49,462 nt of DNA from an uncultured Planctomyces sp. (GTDB lineage: Bacteria; Planctomycetota; Planctomycetia; Planctomycetales; Planctomycetaceae): the NCBI GenBank assembly GCA_937904325.1, contig CALGTK010000028.1:1-49462 (forward strand), read 5' to 3'. The notes beneath the pieces were generated by a model. It had not been told where the DNA came from, searched no databases, and worked only from the letters and a program-made list of their open reading frames with translations. Position 1 is the stretch's first letter; each line of letters opens with the position of its first letter. The position numbers and the translations under genes were made by a program. Positions 35,601 to 44,851 of this stretch are shown here, one piece after another.

Positions 35601-36764
35601 ATGCCGCGCCGACCGAATTTCATTCGAGTCGGCAGTATGCAACGCCGCCTCTCTTACGACCCTCAAGAGTTTCGAACACAAATCATGCATCATCGATCCC
35701 TTCACGATGGCCGCGCCGACGGACTCGAACCGTTGGAAAGCCTTTCACTGGAAAACGTCGCTTCGTTCGCCGACCTGCTGAGAGCCATGTCGAAGACTGC
35801 ATTCTCAGGACGAGAACTGGGGCAGGCTCTCGACGTGCTGCTCGGCATGTCGCGCGACGAAAACTGTCACGTCGTCTTGACGTTGTCCGGCGCCATGACC
35901 GTCGCGAAACAGGGCCGCATCATCTGCGACCTGATTGATCGAGGCATAGTCGATTCGGTAGTGACGACAGGTGCGTTGATGGCTCACGGGCTGACTGAAT
36001 CGATCGGCTGTGCTCACTACCGCCACGACCCGAGCAAGTCTGACGAGACGCTGTTCGAACAAGGCTACAACCGCATCTACGACACGCTGGAAATGGAGTC
36101 GAACCTTAAGCATGTCGAAGAGCTTGTCCGAAAAGTTTTGACGGAATTTCAACCGCAAGACGGAGTCTGGTCATCCGCTCGTTTGTGCCGAGCGCTTGGT
36201 GAAAGGCTCAGCGAGGATGCAGACGGTCCTGGAATTCTTCGCAGCGCCTATGAAAAGAACGTGCCAGTTTTTATTCCCGCTTTTACTGACAGCGAGATTG
36301 GTCTGGACGTTTCGACGTGGGCGATGGACGTTGCACTGGAAAAGTCCGGTCGCGAGTCGCTGACGCCTGACGAAGTTCTGGCAGCGACGCCAGCGTTCAA
36401 TCCGTTTCTTGATCTGCAGGAATACGCTCGGCGGATTGGCACGACAAAAGAACTGGGGATTCTGACGATCGGCGGCGGAGTCCCTCGAAACTGGGCGCAG
36501 CAGATCGCTCCGTACTATGACATTTCGAACGAACGCCTCGGCACAAAACTACCCGTGCCGCGATTCCGTTATGGAGTTCGCATTTGTCCCGAACCGGTTC
36601 ACTGGGGCGGACTTTCCGGCTGTACCTATTCCGAAGGCATTAGCTGGGGCAAGTTCGTGCCTGAGTCCGCAGGCGGGCAGTTCTCCGAAGTTCACGCAGA
36701 CGCCACCGTCGCTCTGCCGCTGCTGATTCGCGCACTGTTCGAGGAACTCGACCATGGCCACTAA
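35601..36764 (+). CDS. Deoxyhypusine-synthase-like protein
   Basis: A 387-residue NAD-dependent enzyme of the deoxyhypusine synthase family. The catalytic lysine is preserved: K351 in TYSEGISWGKFVPESAGG, followed by HADATVALPLLIRA. Other signatures are MSRDENCHVVLTLSGAMTVA, VVTTGALMAHGLTESIG and LTIGGGVPRNWAQQ. Bacteria have no eIF5A, the usual acceptor, so bacterial members are thought to transfer an aminobutyl group to a polyamine, as homospermidine synthase does. I choose ATG 35601 over an in-frame TTG at 35574. The stop overlaps the next start by 11 bases, tying it to agmatinase. Confidence 0.9.
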   Translation: MPRRPNFIRVGSMQRRLSYDPQEFRTQIMHHRSLHDGRADGLEPLESLSLENVASFADLLRAMSKTAFSGRELGQALDVLLGMSRDENCHVVLTLSGAMTVAKQGRIICDLIDRGIVDSVVTTGALMAHGLTESIGCAHYRHDPSKSDETLFEQGYNRIYDTLEMESNLKHVEELVRKVLTEFQPQDGVWSSARLCRALGERLSEDADGPGILRSAYEKNVPVFIPAFTDSEIGLDVSTWAMDVALEKSGRESLTPDEVLAATPAFNPFLDLQEYARRIGTTKELGILTIGGGVPRNWAQQIAPYYDISNERLGTKLPVPRFRYGVRICPEPVHWGGLSGCTYSEGISWGKFVPESAGGQFSEVHADATVALPLLIRALFEELDHGH

Positions 36765-37674
36765 TCAAACTGGCAGCATGGGAAATATCGACTTTCTTGA
36801 CTGTCCGGATGCGGGCATCAGCGATGCCGAAATCTGCATCGTGCCTTTGCCGTTTGAAGGCACAGTCAGCTACGGCTCTGGTACGGCGGCCGGGCCGGAT
36901 AGCATCATCGTCGCGAGTACTCAAGTGGAGCTTTGGGATGATGAACTCAACTATGACCTCGAGAGCCTTCGATACTTCACCGCTCCTGCAATCCGTCCAG
37001 AACCCAACGAAGCAGCCGATGCCTATTTGAAGCGGGTCGAAGTCGGCGTTCGAGAACTGTCTGGTAATGGACGGCTTGTGATAGGCATCGGAGGCGAACA
37101 CAGCCTCACTCCACCACTTGTCTATGCGGCTTACAGGAACAACAACGACTTGAACGGTCTGACTGTCGTACAGATCGACGCCCACGCCGATCTTCGCGAG
37201 ACATACGAAGGAACGCCGCAGTCACACGCCTGCGCGACGCGCCGCCTGACCGAACGTGGTGCAAGAGTCATCGCAATCGGCGTTCGAGCGATAAGCCAAC
37301 CGGAATGCGAGTACGGAAAATCAGTCAGTCTGGTCGAAATTTACCGTGCGCAGGCACTTGCCGAAAAATCCGGTGTGGAGCAAACGCTGCTTTCCCAGCT
37401 TCGCGAACTTCATGGCGACGTCTACCTGACGGTCGACATTGACGGCCTTGATCCATCGATGTGCCCCGGTACGGGAACTCCTGAACCCGGCGGTCTCGGC
37501 TGGTGGCAAACATTGCGAATTCTGCGTGCCATCCTTCTTGAGAACCGCTCACGCAATCTGATCGGCTGCGACCTCGTCGAAACCGTTCCGCAGCCGAACA
37601 CTCAAATCAATGAGTTCACCGCTGCGCGACTGCTCGCCAAAATGATTGCCTATGCAAAAGCACCGGTTGAATAG
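36754..37674 (+). CDS. speB: Agmatinase
   Basis: A 306-residue ureohydrolase converting agmatine to putrescine and urea. All manganese-binding motifs are present: GGEHSLTPP, DAHADLRETYEG and VDIDGLDPS, with the SHACATRRL segment typical of agmatinases. Length is standard. It overlaps the deoxyhypusine-synthase-like gene by 11 bases, so both are co-translated. With SpeA across the spacer it completes arginine to agmatine to putrescine. A related guanidino-acid hydrolase role cannot be fully excluded, but the context favours agmatine. Confidence 0.93.
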   Translation: MATNQTGSMGNIDFLDCPDAGISDAEICIVPLPFEGTVSYGSGTAAGPDSIIVASTQVELWDDELNYDLESLRYFTAPAIRPEPNEAADAYLKRVEVGVRELSGNGRLVIGIGGEHSLTPPLVYAAYRNNNDLNGLTVVQIDAHADLRETYEGTPQSHACATRRLTERGARVIAIGVRAISQPECEYGKSVSLVEIYRAQALAEKSGVEQTLLSQLRELHGDVYLTVDIDGLDPSMCPGTGTPEPGGLGWWQTLRILRAILLENRSRNLIGCDLVETVPQPNTQINEFTAARLLAKMIAYAKAPVE

Positions 37675-37778
37675 GCTCAAGCAAAGAAGTTCGAGAATCC
37701 AAAACTGACGCCAGACAGCAGACTTTCAGTTTTCTTTGCGAGTAGTCAACGTCCTCTGCGATTCAACCTTCGACACCA

Positions 37779-39194
37779 TCACCCGCGGCGGATCGCATCC
37801 ATCGGCATCATGCGAGTCGCCCAGAGTGCCGGGTAGAGGCCGCCGAGGACCCCAAGAATCGCTGCGAAGACAACGCTGAACGCGAGTAGTTCAGGGCTTG
37901 CCAGGAGGCGGATGTGTTCGGGCCATTGCCAGTTGATGATCTGCGTCAGCAGCCAGCCAGACGACGCACCGCAGAGGCCGCCTGCCACACCCAGGACGGC
38001 GCTTTCGTACGTGATCAACTTCATGACGTCGGATCGTGACCAGCCGTTCGCTTTCAGGATCCCGAATTCGATGATCCGTTCGGAAACGCTCATCAGCATC
38101 GTGTTGATGATGCTCAAAACGGCGATCGTTAAACCGATGCTCGTCATAATTGTGAGGAAGATGTCGAGGTCCGAGCTGAACTCATCGAAGCGTTCGGCCC
38201 AGTCTGCTGCCGATCGAATTTCGAGTGGGTCGAGTTCTTCGTCGTCTGTCGCGACGTCAGCCAACTCATTGTCTTCCATCGGGATGATTGACGGCTCCTC
38301 CGCTGCGATCTCTTCTTCGACGGCCGGTACCGTTTCGTTGTCTGGCTCGCCGAACCGCTTGATTGCGCGATCGGCGGAACGAACGAGATCGATCAAAGGA
38401 TTTCCTGACGACATGGTGGACTGTTTCGCGTTGCTCGGCCTGGACGAGGAGAGCCCGCTGCCAAACAGCAACGACGAAGGCTGCCACGAAGCCAGATCCC
38501 GTCCGCGAAACATCTCCTGCATCCATTCGACAAGCTTGTCGTTGGAAATCTCGCCGGTTGGTTCCACGTAGAACGAACAAACGACATTCGGATCAAACAG
38601 CGACATCTGCCGCACGATCGGTTGATCGACGATGATCGCCATATCGAGCAGCAGCGACCCGCAGTAGTAAATGCCGACGATTTCGAAGTCGGCACCATTG
38701 GCGGTGATACTGTCTCCAACGCCCACCTCGAACTCTTCCGCAATGTGGCGGCTGATCACCGTGCGCGACAGCCCGGAATCAGACTCGTTGAGATACCGAC
38801 CTTCAACAATTGCCTTGCCGTAGACACTGTGTTTCAGTTTTTGATGAGCGGCAATGTCGGCGCCGAACAGAAACCTCGGCGGACTGACAATGTTCTTGCC
38901 ATTGATCACGTTGACGCGAACCCAGATTTCGGCGCTCACAACATTGACGCCGGGCAGCTTTTCAATTTCGTCAGTCCATGCTTTCGGAATCCGCGAAAAC
39001 AGAGGGATCGGTGCCCCCTTCTGCATGACGAGAATGCCGGGGATCTGTCCGAATGTTTCATCGACCGTCGCGTCGATTCCTTCAGCGACCGAAAATAGAC
39101 CGACCATTCCAACGATCGCCACCGTCAGCCCGAGCAGGGACAACAGGGACCGAACCGGACGGCTGAGAAGATTTCGGATGGCGAATCGGAGCAT
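37779..39194 (-). CDS. Orphan FtsX-type permease with acidic insert
   Basis: A 471-residue MacB/LolC-type permease: membrane helix at about 13-35 (RSLLSLLGLTVAIVGMVGLF), an extracytoplasmic domain, and three C-terminal helices with the SERIIEFGILKANGWSRSDVM coupling region. Between them, about residues 280-325 are a strongly acidic, low-complexity insert (VEEEIAAEEP, DEELDPLEI) of a kind not usual in the family. No ATPase gene is adjacent; the only LolD-type ATPase in the window is 30 kb away. The ATG lies 199 bases from the divergent yidD gene. Confidence 0.85.
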   Translation of the reverse strand: MLRFAIRNLLSRPVRSLLSLLGLTVAIVGMVGLFSVAEGIDATVDETFGQIPGILVMQKGAPIPLFSRIPKAWTDEIEKLPGVNVVSAEIWVRVNVINGKNIVSPPRFLFGADIAAHQKLKHSVYGKAIVEGRYLNESDSGLSRTVISRHIAEEFEVGVGDSITANGADFEIVGIYYCGSLLLDMAIIVDQPIVRQMSLFDPNVVCSFYVEPTGEISNDKLVEWMQEMFRGRDLASWQPSSLLFGSGLSSSRPSNAKQSTMSSGNPLIDLVRSADRAIKRFGEPDNETVPAVEEEIAAEEPSIIPMEDNELADVATDDEELDPLEIRSAADWAERFDEFSSDLDIFLTIMTSIGLTIAVLSIINTMLMSVSERIIEFGILKANGWSRSDVMKLITYESAVLGVAGGLCGASSGWLLTQIINWQWPEHIRLLASPELLAFSVVFAAILGVLGGLYPALWATRMMPMDAIRRG

Positions 39195-39393
39195 GATGAA
39201 GGCTGGATCACTTTCGGAATTAGTTTTCGATGCATGTTACTGAAGACGTGATCGACAGGGAACGCGTGCATGATTCGACTGCTTGTCATGAGGTCATGCT
39301 CAGGTCGGCGGGAACAACTCGCGCGGGAAAATGTTGTGAGCACTGTCCGTCCGGAAAGTTGCTCTTTGGTGGCTTCCCGGTCATAAGCTGTGC

Positions 39394-39645
39394 ATGTCTG
39401 ATGGAATCTCAAATCTCCGGAAAGTGCTCGTCGACCTGCCCAGCCGCGTTCTCATCGGCATTGTGAGGCTGTATCAAATCTTTCTGAGTCCTCTGATCGG
39501 CCAACAATGTCGCTTTCATCCGACCTGCAGTCGCTACTTCATCCAGGCGGTGCAGAAGCATGGAGCGATCAAAGGCTCGCTGAAAGGGGCCGGGAGAATC
39601 TGTCGATGCCACCCGTTTAACCCCGGTGGTTACGACCCTCCATGA
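39394..39645 (+). CDS. yidD: Membrane protein insertion efficiency factor YidD
   Basis: An 83-residue protein with the YidD signature: [38 protein letters not shown] and [16 protein letters not shown]. It is a small peripheral inner-membrane protein that assists YidC-dependent insertion. It normally sits with rpmH, rnpA and yidC; here it stands alone, which is not rare in planctomycetes. Length is standard. Confidence 0.95.
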   Translation: MSDGISNLRKVLVDLPSRVLIGIVRLYQIFLSPLIGQQCRFHPTCSRYFIQAVQKHGAIKGSLKGAGRICRCHPFNPGGYDPP

Positions 39646-39669
39646 CTCTGCAGGCAATGGTGTGTCCGG

Positions 39670-40740
39670 CTACCGGCTGATGATGATTCCGATGAGTCGT
39701 TTCAGCTCCTCATCGTTGGCAAGGCGACCGGTCATCCCGATGTGAATGTCTCGATCTTCCGAATTCAATGCGGCGAGAACTTCACGATATCTCCGAAGTT
39801 CTGTTTCGTCGTCGCCTCGTGAATATGCCAGCCGAGCCGCACGCAGTCGCCGCTGCCAGGCTTCGAGATCTTTGTCGTCGCTGCCGAAGAATAGAACGAT
39901 CTCCTCGCGAGCGTCCGTCTTGCTAAGTTCTGAAACTGACGGCGGATCGATCTCAGCAAACAACATCGCCAACGAACTGAGAAACGACAGCCCCAGCACC
40001 GAGTACAACAACGCTGAACTTGAGGACTGCGGTTTCGCCTGTTTCTCTTTCCGGGTTGGATCGTCCTGCAGTGACAGTTCCGGCAGATGTCCGTCCGCTC
40101 CGAGTTCCACCAGCGGTCCACCCTGGTCGGTGATAAACCTCGCGACATTCTTCTGGCGTTTTGCGGACTTGCCCTTCTTCTTCGATTTCTTCTTACGACC
40201 GCCGGTTGCTACTGCTGATCCGTCAGTTGATTGATTGGCAGAATTCTCGGATTCACCATCAGAACTGACGTCTGCACTGGCTCCTTCCGCATTCGCCGAA
40301 TTTGATACCGGCTGAGGCACTGCAGAGGGACGTACCTTAACTGGCGACTTCGCAGTAGCAGGCTTAGGCGAATCAGTTTCCGGCGCAACGGTCTTCGATG
40401 ATTTCGGTGGCTCGTCGTCGAGCGACAATTCGTAGGTCAACTGGCACGACGTTCGGCGACCAAACTGCAGTCGCACATCGTTGGGCAGCCAGACCCATTT
40501 CTCGGCAGGGATGTTGGCACCGTCGACTTGAACTTCGGCGTCGGTCGGTCGGAAGATGGCGAAACGACCATTCTTTCGTAGAACGCTGGCCTGGTGATCC
40601 GGCAGTGAAGGATCGTCCAGCACGATCTGATTCTCATCTGCCCTGCCGATGTGGATCAGCTCTTCATCAACCTCGAAGACCTTGCCCCGATCAGGCCCGG
40701 TCGTCACGACGATGCGGCAGGTGTAAGTGGTCGCTTCCAC
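39670..40740 (-). CDS. FHA-domain membrane protein
   Basis: A 356-residue protein. Residues about 5-100 form a forkhead-associated domain (GRADENQIVLDDPSLPDHQASVLRKNGRF), which binds phosphothreonine peptides. A low-complexity Ser/Ala/Pro region (about 110-180) and a lysine-rich stretch (KKKSKKKGKSAKRQK) follow, then a membrane helix at about 245-265 and a C-terminal charged helix. The GTG start is used. It may read a Ser/Thr kinase signal at the membrane. It converges with yidD; the stops are 24 bases apart. Confidence 0.85.
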   Translation of the reverse strand: MEATTYTCRIVVTTGPDRGKVFEVDEELIHIGRADENQIVLDDPSLPDHQASVLRKNGRFAIFRPTDAEVQVDGANIPAEKWVWLPNDVRLQFGRRTSCQLTYELSLDDEPPKSSKTVAPETDSPKPATAKSPVKVRPSAVPQPVSNSANAEGASADVSSDGESENSANQSTDGSAVATGGRKKKSKKKGKSAKRQKNVARFITDQGGPLVELGADGHLPELSLQDDPTRKEKQAKPQSSSSALLYSVLGLSFLSSLAMLFAEIDPPSVSELSKTDAREEIVLFFGSDDKDLEAWQRRLRAARLAYSRGDDETELRRYREVLAALNSEDRDIHIGMTGRLANDEELKRLIGIIISR

Positions 40741-40990
40741 AAATCAGTATCCGACAAGAAACAGAATTGGCCGCTGAGCCTTCATTAAGACGCTGAGTTT
40801 TCATCAAGATCTGGAGTAACTCGATGCTTCTGCTTGGGAATCAAAATTATAACCGATCCTGCGCTGACGCGTCGGGTTTCCAGACTCAGGCAGTATTTCG
40901 TACAAACTCGAAGTCGGTTTCACCATTTCAATCGATTGGCGAAGCAATAACAACAGGCTTGTTCGCGTGAATTCAACGTTGCGAGATTCA

Positions 40991-41992
40991 TCACTCGGCA
41001 GCAGCAGGTTTTGTCAGGTTCCATTCGCGAACGTTCCGGTCGCCTGAGACTGTGAACGCAGTCTCGCCGGAAGATTCAACGACCAGGCTGTGAATCGGTC
41101 GCCCGGTGTCGATTGAGAATGACAGGTTGAGCTGATTCGACTCGACGCTCCACACGCGAATTCGGCCGTCCCAGCTTCCGGTCACGATTTGATTTTCGGA
41201 CCACACCAAAGCGGAAACCGCGTCCGACTGCGAGGCTCCTGTGACCGACTCACGCTTCTTCGCATCCCAGATGCGCAGCTCGCCGTTCCAGTCTGCCGAT
41301 ACCAGTTGCGTTGCGTCAGGTGACCAGGCCAGCGCGGCAATCTCCGTCTCGTGGTCGGCCGCTGTGCAGAGAACTTCGTCGTGTTTGAAGTTGTACCAGA
41401 TGATCCTTCCTTTACTGCCGGCCGAAACCAGCGTCTTCTGATCCTTACTGATCAGCATTGCCTTGACACCTGGGTGACCGGAATTCCGCAGCGTGGTTTC
41501 TGACGCATCGATCGTCACAATTCGCCCGTCGCTCAGACCCAGCAGCAATTGCTTGTCGGCAGGTTCCTGCCGAAATACGCAGGCCGTGACGGCAACCCGG
41601 GGGCTATTGATGGTGGATTCTTCGAGCTCCGGCTGCTGCCACGATCGCAACAGGCCAGAGCTGTCACCACAAAGCAGCAGCCCATCCGGAGACCAGTTCA
41701 GCATCGTTGCCGGGCTGTCAGTCACTTTTCCGACGACGTTCAAACGTCTGCCCGGCAGCCGCCACACGAGTACGTCCCCGTTCGCTGATGCAGCGGCCAG
41801 AGCATCGCCGCCATCCGAGATCGACAACTTCGTCAGAACCTCGGCGTCAGATTCCATGACCCGAACTGGTTCCGCCGGCGTCTCCGAGCCCTTTGGACCG
41901 AGGAATACGAACAGTCCAACAGCAACCAGCAGCACGACGACTGCCGCTGCGATCACAATGTTTGCCTTTCCGTTTCTTCCGTATCTGTACAC
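40991..41992 (-). CDS. Membrane-anchored WD40-repeat protein
   Basis: A 333-residue protein with one N-terminal membrane helix (about 12-32) and WD40 repeats for the rest (LSISDGGDALAAASANGDVL, LAWSPDATQLVSADWNGELR, LVWSENQIVTGSWDGRIR, LVVESSGETAFTVSGDRNV), enough for a propeller of six or seven blades. It likely serves as a protein-interaction platform on the outer face of the inner membrane. No catalytic motif. GTG start. Confidence 0.85.
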   Translation of the reverse strand: MYRYGRNGKANIVIAAAVVVLLVAVGLFVFLGPKGSETPAEPVRVMESDAEVLTKLSISDGGDALAAASANGDVLVWRLPGRRLNVVGKVTDSPATMLNWSPDGLLLCGDSSGLLRSWQQPELEESTINSPRVAVTACVFRQEPADKQLLLGLSDGRIVTIDASETTLRNSGHPGVKAMLISKDQKTLVSAGSKGRIIWYNFKHDEVLCTAADHETEIAALAWSPDATQLVSADWNGELRIWDAKKRESVTGASQSDAVSALVWSENQIVTGSWDGRIRVWSVESNQLNLSFSIDTGRPIHSLVVESSGETAFTVSGDRNVREWNLTKPAAAE

Positions 41993-42471
41993 AGACTTAT
42001 TTCTGTATCTGTTTTAGCTGAATCAATCCTGACCGGAAACAACGAGTTCCGCCTGAGCTGAACATCGTACGGCAGCGGGCCACGACTCTCCCATACGAGT
42101 CCTCCGATTCTGAGCGGCTTGCCGCCAGCCGTTTCCTTCTAAATCGTGTTTTTCCCCGGTACTCTGTGCCGCTCGCGGGGTGCTTCGACGGATCGGGACC
42201 CATCATCCCAGTCGGGATAAAACGGTCTCAGCCGCCGGTGCACCCTCTCTTTGTTTACGGGCCGCGTTTGTCAGGACCCGGTGATCTGCATGAAGCGTGG
42301 CCGCCTGAATAATCCATATCCAACAAGGAATTTCGTAATTTGAAGTGGCACGACGACAGAACTTCTTCCTTCGAAATTCCTTGTTAGATATGGGACACGG
42401 CTTAACAGAAATGCGTTGAGGCTTCACGCCCTGCGCTTCCATTTACAACTCGATCCATAAAGAGCCAAACT
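41993..42471. other. Intergenic region upstream of xylA
   Basis: A 479-base region between divergent genes. It holds the long inverted repeat at 42314-42393, and no credible coding frame. The 78 bases between that repeat and the xylA ATG have no strong ribosome-binding site, only AAGAG a few bases before the start. Confidence 0.55.
42314..42393. repeat. Near-perfect 22-bp inverted repeat with 36-base loop
   Basis: The left arm 42314-42335 and right arm 42372-42393 are reverse complements at 21 of 22 positions (the single mismatch is in the ATATCCAACA / TGTTAGATAT part). The 36-base loop has a further GAAGT/ACTTC pair. It lies 78 bases upstream of xylA. The arms are AT-richer than the surroundings. 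It may be a MITE-like insertion or a leader hairpin. Confidence 0.75.
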
Positions 42472-43782
42472 ATGTCGTACTTTCCTGAAGTTTCGAAGAT
42501 CGAATTTGAAGGCCAGGACAGCAGAAACCCTCTGGCCTACAAGTATTACAATGCTTCCGAAACGCTCTGTGGAAAGTCGATGGAAGAGCTGCTGCGGTTC
42601 AGTGTCTGCTACTGGCACACCTTCCGTGGTACCGGAGTTGATCCGTTTGGTGCTCCGACGATGGATCGTCCGTGGGAAGACGGAACCGACTCGGTCGACA
42701 TGGCTCTGAAGCGAGTCGACGTCGCTTTTGAATTCATCGAAAAGCTCGGTGCTCCGTTTTACTGCTGGCACGATCGTGACGTCGCTCCGGAAGGCTCCAG
42801 CCTCAAAGAGACGAACGAAATCCTGGACAAGGTCGCCGCCAAGTTGAAGGCCGAGCAGGAACGAACCGGCATCAAGCTGCTGTGGGGTACGGCCAACATG
42901 TTCTCTAATCCGCGGTTCATGCACGGAGCTGCGACCAGTTGCAACGCCGACGTATTTGCCTACGGAGCCGCTCAGGTGAAGAAGGCGATTGAAGTCACGC
43001 ACGAACTCGGCGGCGAAAACTACGTTTTCTGGGGCGGCCGTGAGGGTTACCACAATCTCTTCAACACCGACATGAAACGCGAACTCGATCACCTCGCCAG
43101 CTTCATGCACATGGCTCATGAGCACGCCAGGTCGATCGGCTTCACAGGTCAGTTCCTCTTCGAACCAAAACCGAAAGAGCCGACCAAACATCAGTACGAC
43201 TTCGACGCCGCCGCCTGTCTGAACTTCATCCGTTCATACGGTCTGGAAGACGTCGTGAAGCTGAACATCGAAACCAACCACGCCACGCTGGCTGGACACA
43301 CGATGATGCACGAACTGGAGTACTCATCGATGCAGGGCTATCTGGGTAGCATCGACGCCAACACCGGGGACCTGCTGCTGGGCTGGGACACCGACCAGTT
43401 TCCGACCGACATCTACCTGACCACGCAGTGCATGCTGGTCATCCTGAAGCAGGGCGGCCTGGCACCTGGCGGCATCAACTTCGACGCGAAAGTCCGTCGG
43501 GAAAGCTTCGAGCCGATTGACCTCTTCTATGCCCACATCGGCGGTATGGACACATTTGCTCGTGGAGCCAAAATCGCCGCGAAGATCATCGAAGAAGGCC
43601 GCCTGGCCGAAATCGTCACCAATCGCTACAGCTCGTGGGACAGCGGTATCGGAGCAAAGATTGAAGCCGGAGAAGTCAGCTTCGCCGACCTGGAAACCTA
43701 CATGCTCGCAAAGGGCGAAGCCGACCCCAGCGGCAGCGGCCGCCAGGAGCTGATCGAAAACCTGATCAACGAGTACATCTGA
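42472..43782 (+). CDS. xylA: Xylose isomerase
   Basis: A 436-residue enzyme converting D-xylose to D-xylulose (and glucose to fructose). It is the longer class II type, matched by length and by the N-terminus ([20 protein letters not shown]). Signatures include [13 protein letters not shown] with the catalytic histidine, [47 protein letters not shown] and [12 protein letters not shown] for the metal sites. No xylulokinase or sugar transporter is nearby, so it is not in a classical xylose operon. Confidence 0.97.
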   Translation: MSYFPEVSKIEFEGQDSRNPLAYKYYNASETLCGKSMEELLRFSVCYWHTFRGTGVDPFGAPTMDRPWEDGTDSVDMALKRVDVAFEFIEKLGAPFYCWHDRDVAPEGSSLKETNEILDKVAAKLKAEQERTGIKLLWGTANMFSNPRFMHGAATSCNADVFAYGAAQVKKAIEVTHELGGENYVFWGGREGYHNLFNTDMKRELDHLASFMHMAHEHARSIGFTGQFLFEPKPKEPTKHQYDFDAAACLNFIRSYGLEDVVKLNIETNHATLAGHTMMHELEYSSMQGYLGSIDANTGDLLLGWDTDQFPTDIYLTTQCMLVILKQGGLAPGGINFDAKVRRESFEPIDLFYAHIGGMDTFARGAKIAAKIIEEGRLAEIVTNRYSSWDSGIGAKIEAGEVSFADLETYMLAKGEADPSGSGRQELIENLINEYI

Positions 43783-44047
43783 AAAGGACACACAATACGA
43801 GTAGTAAACAGCTTTGCCAAACAGTAATTGTTTGTAGACGACGAGCTGCAGGATGAGGTTTACGGCGAGGATTTTCGTAGCCGTATGTACGGCAAGATCA
43901 GGGACGAACATGCTGCCGGTGAAGAAGTTAGAGCGTCATATAGGCGGCACCTGGCAAGTGATTTGCAGAATTTTTATTGATAACCGCCTCGTATCCCACC
44001 GCAAGCCTGATGCCCATGCCAGGCAGTCAGCTGAGAATAATACGGCC
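43783..44047. other. Spacer between xylA and the attC-like site
   Basis: There is a small hairpin CAAACA/TGTTTG at 43818-43834 that may end the xylA transcript. A 66-codon frame at 43853-44053 has no recognisable content and runs into the attC-like site; I do not call it. Confidence 0.4.
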
Positions 44048-44151
44048 AGCTAACAAATGCATGCACCGGAGTTGCCGGCCATGCCGAATTTAAAAGCAAC
44101 GTCGCTGTTGGTAACACCAGTGATGCCGGACGTGATCTAGCTCAGTTAAGC
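44048..44151 (+). other. attC-like integron recombination site 1
   Basis: AGCTAAC at 44048-44054 and GTTAAGC at 44145-44151 fit the two outer core sites (the second matches GTTRRRY). Next to the left core, GCATGCACCGGAGTTG pairs imperfectly with the segment 44110-44127 near the right end, as attC inner sites do. The AACAAATGCATGCACCGGAG stretch resembles planctomycete attC sites as I recall them. The gap between inner and outer core on the right side is longer than normal, so the site is probably decayed. Confidence 0.45.
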
Positions 44152-44172
44152 AACCGTGAAGGAACGAAACCT

Positions 44173-44709
44173 GTGAAAGCAATCTGGTCTGCGACAATCC
44201 TTGGTATCCTTCTTGCGCCGTCAACGACGTGGGCCCGGAAGGTAGAAGATTGGTCTTACGATCGTCTTTTCAAGGAAGCTGACCTCGTCGTCATCGCCCA
44301 TGCCCTGGGCTTTGCTGCTTCCAAGCAAGAATGGCCGGGAAAAGTTTTTGAGAAAGATTGTTTCGAGGGTGTTGAGACAATCTTTCATGCAAGCTCCGTA
44401 CTCAAAGGTGAAGATTCACGATGCATTCATCTGGTTCATTTTAAGTACACGGATCATACCCGTCCCTACAACGACGGGCCGAGTCTTGTGTCATTTTTCA
44501 TGAAACCCATCTCAATCGACGTGATGCAACAGCATCGAGAAGAGGACGAGCAGCGAGAACTAAAACAGAAACGCCAGAGTGTGACGAGCAAACCCGAATA
44601 CTTACTATTTCTTAAAAAACGCAAAGATGGACTTTACGAGGCGGTGTCAGGCCAGATGGATCCAGGTTTGTCTGTCCGTGCGTTGTTTGAACTTCGATCA
44701 CTGAGATGA
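44173..44709 (+). CDS. Small secreted protein in a probable gene cassette
   Basis: A 178-residue protein with a signal peptide (MKAIWSATILGILLAPSTTW, cleavage near WA-RK). The mature part has no catalytic motif I recognise; short stretches such as EADLVVIAHALG and PEYLLFLKKRKDGLYEAVSG suggest a compact beta-rich domain. GTG start with AAGGAA upstream. It begins 21 bases after one attC-like site and ends 51 bases before another, with no other gene between, the layout of an integron cassette. Many cassette genes encode small secreted proteins of unknown function. Confidence 0.75.
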   Translation: MKAIWSATILGILLAPSTTWARKVEDWSYDRLFKEADLVVIAHALGFAASKQEWPGKVFEKDCFEGVETIFHASSVLKGEDSRCIHLVHFKYTDHTRPYNDGPSLVSFFMKPISIDVMQQHREEDEQRELKQKRQSVTSKPEYLLFLKKRKDGLYEAVSGQMDPGLSVRALFELRSLR

Positions 44710-44760
44710 AAGTGGAACTGACCAAGGTCGTGATCTGATGCCTCAGAATGGAAACATGAC

Positions 44761-44851
44761 CAGATAAACAGCCGCTCGACCGGAGCCGCGGGCCGCGTGG
44801 TTTTTGCAAGCAATGTTGTACGCCACGACCCTGTAAACGGTGACGTTATGT
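44761..44851 (+). other. attC-like integron recombination site 2
   Basis: The left end has ATAAAC at 44764-44769 and the right end GTTATGT at 44845-44851, near matches to outer core sites. Between them CGACCGGAGCCGCGGGCC is followed by TGGTTTTTGCAAG and by ACGCCACGACCCTG, so GGGCCGCGTGG can pair with CCACGACCC with a bulge, and the site ends GGTGACGTTATG. This is the arrangement of planctomycete-type attC sites as I recall it. It follows the small secreted gene by 51 bases. Core sequences are imperfect. Confidence 0.5.

Noticed and set aside
42424-43191. 255-codon minus-strand frame
   Set aside because: It lies opposite xylose isomerase and arises from codon bias; no domain is visible.
43853-44053. 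66-codon plus-strand frame after xylA
   Set aside because: No ribosome-binding site or domain, and it ends inside the attC-like site.
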